NCBI GenBank assembly: GCA_030637065.1
Contig: DAOVVQ010000115.1
Span: 1-10,839, forward strand
Length of the DNA stretch: 10,839 nucleotides
Direction of reading: 5' to 3'
DNA from: Planctomycetota bacterium
GTDB lineage: Bacteria > Planctomycetota > Phycisphaerae > Sedimentisphaerales > Anaerohalosphaeraceae
Of this stretch, positions 1 to 5,810 are shown in pieces. The notes under the pieces are model-generated. The model was not told the origin of the DNA. It did not search any database and saw only the letters and a list, made by a program, of their open reading frames with translations. Position numbers and translations under genes: made by a program. Each line of letters starts with the position of its first letter. Positions within the stretch are counted from its first letter, which is position 1.

Positions 1-63
1 CAGGCCCGGCGGCGAGGCTGACAGGCCCGGCGGCGAGGCTGACAGGCCCGGCGGCGAGGCTGG
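1..63. repeat. 21-bp direct tandem repeat, three copies, in frame
   Basis: Positions 1-21 and 22-42 are identical (caggcccggcggcgaggctg plus a), and 43-63 differs only in its last base (g for a). The array touches the window edge, so more copies may lie outside. Because the unit is 21 bp it adds seven residues (SLAAGPV on the minus strand) without shifting the frame of the Tat-signal ORF that contains it. It is much more GC-rich than the flanking sequence. Confidence 0.9.
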
Positions 64-208
64 CAACGACCCAGTCGACCAATCGCTTGAGGCGGTCTTT
101 ATAGGCAGCGCCGCCGGCAAGTACGGCTGGGGCGGAGGCCGAGGCGCAGGCGATAGAGACGCAGGCGGTTTTTACGAATTTTCTTCTGGTTAGACGATCC
201 ATTTTCAT
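1..208 (-). CDS. N-terminus of a Tat-exported protein of unknown function (partial, runs off left edge)
   Basis: Reading the minus strand from an ATG at 208 gives 69 codons with no stop before the window edge. The first residues are M-K-M-D-R-L-T-R-R-K-F-V-K, a good twin-arginine motif (TRRKFVK, residues 7-13), followed by an Ala-rich hydrophobic stretch ending near residue 31 in a V-L-A signal-peptidase-like site. A folded protein exported by the Tat system is therefore expected. The mature part begins with a short charged segment (residues 36-46, YKDRLKRLVDW) and then enters three copies of a 21-bp repeat encoding S-L-A-A-G-P-V. Two starts are possible, 208 and 202; 208 has a better placed GGGA upstream. 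It begins only 21 bp after the stop of the upstream sulfatase, so it is probably co-transcribed with it. Too little is visible to name a family; another sulfatase or a Gfo/Idh-type enzyme would fit the neighbourhood but nothing here proves it. Confidence 0.6.
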   Translation of the reverse strand, partial: MKMDRLTRRKFVKTACVSIACASASAPAVLAGGAAYKDRLKRLVDWVVASLAAGPVSLAAGPVSLAAGP

Positions 209-229
209 TTCACATTCCCGCTGTGGCGA

Positions 230-2224
230 TCACTTAACCGCCGATAGCGGCACGATATTCAGCTCGACATTTTCAAAGGCCGGATGCTTCGGGATCGGCC
301 TTTCGGTTCGGATCAGGTCCCTGCCTTCCTTCCAGATGTTATGTTGCTCGCCGTTTGTCCGGTGCCACGTAATATTATCCAGGTAGAAATGGTAATACCC
401 CGGCCCCGGCCCGACGAGCCGTATAAACTGGATCGGGGTCCCCAGCCCGCAGATATTTCCGATCCCGACACGCCGTCTCTCCCAAACGCCCTTACCGGCC
501 CGGACGCCCGGGCCTTTGCTCTGGATCCTGCCCCACTGGTCGACGCCGGTATTGTTCCGGAACTTCGGACTCCACGCCCTGCCCGGCGAATACAGAAAGC
601 CCTCCTGGCGCCCATCCGACGCCACGCATATATCGTATTCGATAAAATCGCGATGCTCGACATAACGGTCATAATCCTGGCAGGGAGCCCGCGTAAAGAA
701 TATATCCAGCGAGTTACCGATCCGCGCCTTCTGATTCGCCCTGACCTCGAGCACCTCGCCCTGCGGGTCGGCGACGAGCGGGGCGGCGACCTTCGGCGTC
801 ATATACGTGACATTGAAACCGTTGGAATATATCCACTCTTCGTATTTCTCCTTCATTTTTGCCGCGACCGCCCGATGCCCGGCGGCGACGTTACGAGTCT
901 CGGCGATGTCCTCCCTGATGTTGTAAAGCTCGACATGCTCGCTGAAATAGACCAGCTTCCACGTATCCGAGCGGATCGTCCCGTGATCGAAGCCCATCCA
1001 GTAATAATAGTCCCTGTCGGTCTTGGTGTTATTCCGGATATTCTCCAGGCAATTGCGTCCGTCGAGCGGCCTTCCGGCTGGCATGGTTATACCGGCCATC
1101 GCGGCGATCGTCGGATAAAAATCCATATACCCCATAAAGCCGTCATATCGTTTGCCGCCGGCAAAATGCGTCCCCTTATGCCACGCCCCAGCCGGAACAT
1201 GCGTCCCGCCCTCCCAGAATGTATGCTTGGTACCACGAAACGGCAGGTTATTACCGTTGGGCGTCGCCCCGTTATCGCTGGTGAAGAAAATGATCGTCTC
1301 CTCCATCAGCCCGAGCCCTTCGAGCGTCTCGATCACTTTGCCGATACCGTCATCAAGGGCGATCAGCATCGCAGAGTACAAAATCGCAATATCCTTTTTG
1401 GTCAGCTTACCCTTATTGGTCCGCTCGATCTGCAAATACTCGGCGGACGTCTTGACCCTTGCATCGCCGACGATCTCCTTCGGCACGCGCTTCAAATATT
1501 CATCCGACGCCTGGAGCGGATCATGCACCGCCGCATGAGGAACGTAGCAGAAAAACGGACCGTCCTTATTATCCCGAATAAAATCGATCGCATGTTTCGT
1601 TATCAGATCGGTCGTGTAGCCATCCTCGACGGGAACGTACCTGTCGTCATGCCACCAGTTGAGCGTCTGCGTCCAGTTGTCATTCTTATTGAAATAATCC
1701 TGCCCGCCGCCGTAAAACCCGACGAACCGGTCAAACCCGTGCGAGAGCACGCCCGTGCCCCAGTTGATCTTCTTGACGTTATTGAACGTCGCGTCCTCCG
1801 GCGGAAATCCGTTGTGCCACTTGCCGAAACACCCCGTCGCATATCCGGCCTGCTTAAACGCCTCGGCAAACGTAACCTCCTCGGTATCGAGCGTTCCGCC
1901 AACCTCCGGCCCGGTCCTTACATGCGTATAATGCCGCCCGGTCAAGAGCCCCGCCCGCGTCGGCGAGCAGACGCAGTGGACCATGAAATTCGTCATCTCA
2001 AGCCCGCTCGTAAATATCCTGTCAATATTAGGAGTCGGAGTAGAACCACCATGCAAACTAATATCGCCCCAGCCTAAGTCATCGGCCAAAAAGAAAACAA
2101 CATTAGGCTTGCGCCCGGACTTGCCGCCCCCTCCAGCCGAACCGCTCTTGCAGGACCCCAAAGAAAGAGCCGACAAACCAAGCCCCAGACCAACACCCCT
2201 CTTAATAAACTCGCGTCGTTTCAT
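230..2224 (-). CDS. Tat-exported sulfatase (S1, formylglycine type), putative lipoprotein, with extra C-terminal beta-rich domain
   Basis: This 664-residue protein hydrolyses a sulfate ester, most likely on a polysaccharide; the exact substrate cannot be read. The start at 2224 is preferred over the in-frame ATG at 2263 because a GAAGGA ribosome site lies 9 nt before it and because it places the Tat motif R-R-E-F-I-K at residues 3-8. The signal ends in L-G-S-C (Cys25), which fits a lipobox, so the protein may be lipid-anchored. Sulfatase features: metal-binding Asp pair in LADD (48-49), formylglycine motif C-S-P-T-R (86-90, Cys86 being converted), GKWH (134-137), H230 in the VPH segment, TSDNG with Asp317-Asn318, and the late LYNIREDIAETRNVA segment (433-447) typical of arylsulfatases. 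Residues from about 485 to 664 lie beyond the usual sulfatase end and resemble a jelly-roll domain (YHFYLDNITW near 611-620). It is the sixth gene of the run, 66 bp after the CTASR sulfatase. Confidence 0.93.
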   Translation of the reverse strand: MKRREFIKRGVGLGLGLSALSLGSCKSGSAGGGGKSGRKPNVVFFLADDLGWGDISLHGGSTPTPNIDRIFTSGLEMTNFMVHCVCSPTRAGLLTGRHYTHVRTGPEVGGTLDTEEVTFAEAFKQAGYATGCFGKWHNGFPPEDATFNNVKKINWGTGVLSHGFDRFVGFYGGGQDYFNKNDNWTQTLNWWHDDRYVPVEDGYTTDLITKHAIDFIRDNKDGPFFCYVPHAAVHDPLQASDEYLKRVPKEIVGDARVKTSAEYLQIERTNKGKLTKKDIAILYSAMLIALDDGIGKVIETLEGLGLMEETIIFFTSDNGATPNGNNLPFRGTKHTFWEGGTHVPAGAWHKGTHFAGGKRYDGFMGYMDFYPTIAAMAGITMPAGRPLDGRNCLENIRNNTKTDRDYYYWMGFDHGTIRSDTWKLVYFSEHVELYNIREDIAETRNVAAGHRAVAAKMKEKYEEWIYSNGFNVTYMTPKVAAPLVADPQGEVLEVRANQKARIGNSLDIFFTRAPCQDYDRYVEHRDFIEYDICVASDGRQEGFLYSPGRAWSPKFRNNTGVDQWGRIQSKGPGVRAGKGVWERRRVGIGNICGLGTPIQFIRLVGPGPGYYHFYLDNITWHRTNGEQHNIWKEGRDLIRTERPIPKHPAFENVELNIVPLSAVK

Positions 2225-2233
2225 AAATTCACG

Positions 2234-2239
2234 TCCTTC
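2234..2239 (-). promoter_or_regulatory. Ribosome binding site deciding the start of the CSPTR sulfatase
   Basis: On the minus strand GAAGGA sits 9 nt before the ATG at 2224. The alternative ATG at 2263 would put 13 residues ahead of the Tat motif and would lie upstream of this site, so 2224 is the better start. Confidence 0.7.
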
Positions 2240-2290
2240 ATATAATCGTACTGGCGGATTCAACTCCCAAGTGCAACTGCGTCCCTACCT

Positions 2291-4090
2291 TTATCCTTCG
2301 AACTCAACCGTCACAAAATACGCCACGCCGTCCTTGCCATCACCGATCAGCGCGGTATCCAGATCGGCGTCCCCCGCCTTCAGATCCAGCGTGAAACTGG
2401 CGTGGGTGTCTTTAGGAGTCACCGCTTTCTCTACAGTCTGGCCAGCTATGGCCAGGCGTACTTTTTCAATGGCAAAATCGTTTTCTTCCATCTTTCTGCC
2501 CCCCACTCCAAAGGGGAGATTGGTGTAAAGAGGATAACGAGAAAGGGTGATAGTGTAACTTCCACGGGTGGCTACGGTTACTTTGTAGGGGCCATGGGCT
2601 TGGACCAGGTCTCTTGTATTGGATTGGCCGAATGCCTGCGGCCCGCCCTCCACGCGGTAAACGTCCTGACTGGTTAACTCCACTTTTGCCGCTCGCGGAT
2701 CACCCAGGACAAACCGCACAGGCTCCTTGATCTGTTCAAGTCCGGCTGCGTGGTGTGCTTCAAAAAACGCAGTCATTTGCTTGACTACCTCAGGGTGCTC
2801 GGGGGCAATGTCGCGCTCCTGCATCCGGTCCTTTTCGATATCGTACAGGCTGACCCCACCCAAAAGTCGCCAGTTTTTCCACATCACACAGGCCTTACTG
2901 CGATCTTCCAGGTTCTTGGGATTAAAATAGTAGAAGAAGAAAGGCCGATCGTCCTGTTCGGGAGAGAGCGGTTTCTTCAGGTACGGGGCAAATGAACGTC
3001 CTTGGAGTTCGGCCCCTTCGGGCGATTGCAAGCCGCACAAGTCAAGCAGGGTCGGATATACATCCATCACTGAGATCAGCGTATCGTTGTCCGTACCGGC
3101 GCCAATGTTCCCATTAGGCCACCGGAGAAAGGAGAAAACGCGATGTCCGCCTTCTTCCATCGATCCCTTATCACCTCTCATGCCCATATTCCAGGCATCA
3201 GGGGAGTTCGATCTGGCAGCCGATTGCGCGCCGTCATCGGTTGTGAAGAGGATGATGGTGTTTTCATCGAGCCCCTCTTTTTTCAGAAGAGCCATTAGCC
3301 TGCCGAAATTCTCATCGAGGTTGTCGATCATCCCATAAAAGATAGCCAGTTTTTCGTCGACACCATTGTCAACGTGGGGCTTGGAGTATTTTTCGGCTAC
3401 ATTCAGCGGCAGGTGGGTCACATTGGGCGCAAGGTAAATAAAGAACGGTTCATCCTTGTTTTCCTTAATGAATCGCATGGTCTCTTCGAAGAAAACATCG
3501 GTGCAGTAGCCCTTATATTGTTTCGGCTGGCCGTTATGGTAGTAGGTGTCGTCAAAGTAATCATTACCCCAGTAGTCCGCGATCTGGCCAACGGCGCCGC
3601 AGCGAAGGCCGACCACCTCATCAAAACCCTGATCCTGCGGGCGCATGGGCCAGTTGTCACCAAGATGCCACTTGCCGAACTGGCCGGTTGCGTAGCCATT
3701 GGCTTTAAACGCTTCGGCAATAGTTATGTTGTCGGACCGCATCATGGTACGCCCCAGACTTGTGCGCCAGGCTCCGGTCCTTACCGCGGGCTTGCCCGTC
3801 ATCAGTGCCCCGCGCGAGGCGGTACACATCGGTTCCTGGTGAAAGTTGCTCAGGCGAACGGCTCCTCCGGCAAACTTGTCAATATGAGGAGTCTTCACGT
3901 GCGGGTTGCCCTGGAAACCAACGTTGTTGCCCTGATCGTCGGTCATAATAACGATAACATTCGGCTTGTCCCGATTTTGGCGATGAGGTGCATTGTTCCT
4001 GGCGTAAAGGTTGATCATACCTGTCAGCATGAAGATGATAATCAGCATTCGTCTTTTGTCAGCAGTTTTCATAAAACCTCGTCTATTCAT
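2291..4090 (-). CDS. Secreted sulfatase (S1 family) with CTASR active-site motif
   Basis: This 599-residue arylsulfatase-like enzyme is expected to remove sulfate from a glycan outside the cytoplasm. The start at 4090 has GAGGA 8 nt upstream (4099-4103); an ATG six codons later is a weaker alternative. Residues 15-30 form a hydrophobic signal or anchor segment after a basic N-terminus. Catalytic features: MTDDQ with Asp51-Asp52, formylglycine motif C-T-A-S-R (89-93) using Ala where Pro is usual, GKWHLG (139-144), N223-V-T-H226 after IYLAP, and TTDDG (284-287), in which the second metal ligand is Asp instead of the common Asn. Prokaryotic maturation motifs are known to allow C/S-x-P/A-x-R, so it is probably active. 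Residues of roughly 475-599 form a C-terminal beta-rich extension (Y-K-V-T-V, S-Y-T-I-T-L strands) of the kind seen in other PVC and Bacteroidota arylsulfatases. It lies 46 bp downstream of the CSPSR sulfatase on the same strand. Confidence 0.93.
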   Translation of the reverse strand: MNRRGFMKTADKRRMLIIIFMLTGMINLYARNNAPHRQNRDKPNVIVIMTDDQGNNVGFQGNPHVKTPHIDKFAGGAVRLSNFHQEPMCTASRGALMTGKPAVRTGAWRTSLGRTMMRSDNITIAEAFKANGYATGQFGKWHLGDNWPMRPQDQGFDEVVGLRCGAVGQIADYWGNDYFDDTYYHNGQPKQYKGYCTDVFFEETMRFIKENKDEPFFIYLAPNVTHLPLNVAEKYSKPHVDNGVDEKLAIFYGMIDNLDENFGRLMALLKKEGLDENTIILFTTDDGAQSAARSNSPDAWNMGMRGDKGSMEEGGHRVFSFLRWPNGNIGAGTDNDTLISVMDVYPTLLDLCGLQSPEGAELQGRSFAPYLKKPLSPEQDDRPFFFYYFNPKNLEDRSKACVMWKNWRLLGGVSLYDIEKDRMQERDIAPEHPEVVKQMTAFFEAHHAAGLEQIKEPVRFVLGDPRAAKVELTSQDVYRVEGGPQAFGQSNTRDLVQAHGPYKVTVATRGSYTITLSRYPLYTNLPFGVGGRKMEENDFAIEKVRLAIAGQTVEKAVTPKDTHASFTLDLKAGDADLDTALIGDGKDGVAYFVTVEFEG

Positions 4091-4136
4091 TCATCTCGTC
4101 CTCATTTGGCTTGTGTTAGTTTGTTTTGTTGTTTTG

Positions 4137-5774
4137 TCATTCAACCTTATCATGACTCATCTCCGGCATACGCTTAACTTCATATCCCGGATCGCTGTAA
4201 GCGGTAAACTCACCGAAGGGCCGTTTCTGAAAAGAATCAAGATGCCTCGACAGCAGCCTCTTCATTTCCGTCATCACCTCCGGATACTTGCCCGTCAGGT
4301 TGACATCTTCCTCTACGCCCTTACGCAGATCGTAAAGCTGGTCCGTCTCCCAGTAGTGCGGATTCGACCGCGAGGCGTAATAACCCAGGTGGCCGTTCCG
4401 CGTAAGATAGGGCCTGTCCATCGGAGGATGACCCTCGAAGTTGCCGAATTTCCTGCCAAGATTGATCCTGTCCTGCACCTCTTTCGGGTACCTGATCGCG
4501 ATATATTTCCAGTCCTTCGTCTTTACGCATCGAGAGTGGCCCACCTCACCAAACAGCGATCGCCGCACAGGCGCAGACGATCCTCCAATCACACCCTTCA
4601 AACTCACCCCGTCCATATAATAGTCGCCGGCGGCCTTGACCCCGCACACATCCAGGATCGTCGGCGCAAAATCAATATTGGCAACGATCTCATCGTACTT
4701 GCTCCCAGCGGCGATCACACCCGGCCAGTACATAACCAGCGGAACCTTTATCCCATATTCGTGCAGCGTAGTCTTGCCGTGCCTCCAACTGCCGTGATCG
4801 GAAACAAAAATAACCAACGTATCCCTCTCGATGCCCATCTCCCTGATCTTGTCAAGTATGGACCCAACGCCGTCATCGAGCCACAGGGCAAACGCCTTAT
4901 CACGCCCCTTACCCGCTGCCGCGTTACGCTTAAAAACGCTCTTGCGACTCGGCATCACATCGAACCCTTCCTCTACAAAACCCTCACCGGTCATACGCGG
5001 GTCGGCGTCGAGGCCGTATACGAACTTGCCGCCCGGCTGGGCCCACGGGGCCGGCCCATGGTGCAGCGTCGTGGAAAAATACAGAAAAAACGGCTTATCG
5101 CAATTATCCTCGATAAACGTATGCGCCTTACTCACGCTCCAGTCGAGATTGTGTACAAAAAGCTCCTTATTGCCCAGCTCCTTGAGATTGGCCCCGTAAA
5201 TACCGTCGGCATAATCGAAACCATACTGCTTGATCGCTTCGCACCATTTGCCGTGATTAAAACGCATCATCTCATTGACCGCCGGATCCCGCGGATCGCC
5301 GTCATCGGGATAGGTCTTAAGCCCCGCCGAAGCCCAGTTTGCCTTTTCGAGCCACTCTTGATTGATCAAGTGAGCTTTCCCAACGAACCCGGTCGTGTAC
5401 CCGCTGCCCTGAAGCGCCTTGGCCACATTCCAGCCGTCCTTCTCCAGCTCGCAGATATTCTCCAACTGCGTCTGCGTCCCCTCAGGATGCTCGATCTTCA
5501 GCCGAGGCCCCTGGCCGCGCCCCGCATATCGGCCCGTAAGAAACGAATATCGCGAAGGAGAACAAACCGTGCTCGTAACGTTCGCATCGCTGAAGATCAG
5601 CCCCTCCCGAGCCATCCGATCAATCCGCGGCGTATGAACATCCCCGCCCATATAACCCAACGAATCCCAACTCTGGTCATCAGTGATAATAATCACCACA
5701 TTGGGCTGTGCCGCCCACACATAGAACGGCAACAACGCCATGACCACCATCAAAAACACTGTGTTCCGCTTCAT
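4137..5774 (-). CDS. Secreted sulfatase (S1 family) with CSPSR active-site motif
   Basis: This 545-residue sulfatase starts with a Sec signal peptide (basic MKRN, hydrophobic residues 5-20, likely cleavage near W-A-A, 20-22). The ATG at 5774 is chosen over the in-frame GTG at 5780 because that GTG is itself part of the GAGGTG ribosome site. Active-site features: ITDDQ with Asp32-Asp33, formylglycine motif C-S-P-S-R (71-75), V-G-K-A-H (131-135), His-His-Gly at 238-240, and V-S-D-H-G (324-328), in which Asp326-His327 replace the Asp-Asn pair of the other sulfatases here. The SDHG form is common in iduronate- and heparan-type sulfatases, so this enzyme probably belongs to a different subfamily from its neighbours and acts on another sulfate position. 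The substrate is not readable. It lies 36 bp after the HzsA-like gene. Confidence 0.93.
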   Translation of the reverse strand: MKRNTVFLMVVMALLPFYVWAAQPNVVIIITDDQSWDSLGYMGGDVHTPRIDRMAREGLIFSDANVTSTVCSPSRYSFLTGRYAGRGQGPRLKIEHPEGTQTQLENICELEKDGWNVAKALQGSGYTTGFVGKAHLINQEWLEKANWASAGLKTYPDDGDPRDPAVNEMMRFNHGKWCEAIKQYGFDYADGIYGANLKELGNKELFVHNLDWSVSKAHTFIEDNCDKPFFLYFSTTLHHGPAPWAQPGGKFVYGLDADPRMTGEGFVEEGFDVMPSRKSVFKRNAAAGKGRDKAFALWLDDGVGSILDKIREMGIERDTLVIFVSDHGSWRHGKTTLHEYGIKVPLVMYWPGVIAAGSKYDEIVANIDFAPTILDVCGVKAAGDYYMDGVSLKGVIGGSSAPVRRSLFGEVGHSRCVKTKDWKYIAIRYPKEVQDRINLGRKFGNFEGHPPMDRPYLTRNGHLGYYASRSNPHYWETDQLYDLRKGVEEDVNLTGKYPEVMTEMKRLLSRHLDSFQKRPFGEFTAYSDPGYEVKRMPEMSHDKVE

Positions 5775-5777
5775 AAT

Positions 5778-5783
5778 CACCTC
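5778..5783 (-). promoter_or_regulatory. Ribosome binding site overlapping a decoy GTG start
   Basis: On the minus strand GAGGTG precedes ATT-ATG; the GAGG core is 5 nt from the ATG at 5774. The in-frame GTG at 5780 is part of this site and so is unlikely to be the real start. Confidence 0.65.
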
Positions 5784-5810
5784 ATTTGTTTGTTCATGCC
5801 AAACCTCTGC

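Noticed and set aside
1..63. CRISPR array at the left edge
   Set aside because: The 21-bp units are directly adjacent with no spacers and lie in frame within a coding region.
284..2077. Long open frame on the plus strand, 597 codons, opposite the CSPTR sulfatase
   Set aside because: It mirrors a clear sulfatase on the other strand; its translation shows no domain or signal and is rich in Arg, Pro and Ile as expected from an antisense shadow of codon-biased DNA.
2225..2263. 13-residue N-terminal extension of the CSPTR sulfatase
   Set aside because: A good ribosome site lies between the two ATGs and the shorter start puts the Tat motif at the very N-terminus.
4091..4105. Tiny ORF ATG-AGG-ACG-AGA-TGA abutting the start of the CTASR sulfatase, as a possible translational coupler
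   Set aside because: Its only notable part is the GAGGA needed as ribosome site; four codons with no site of their own are not good evidence.
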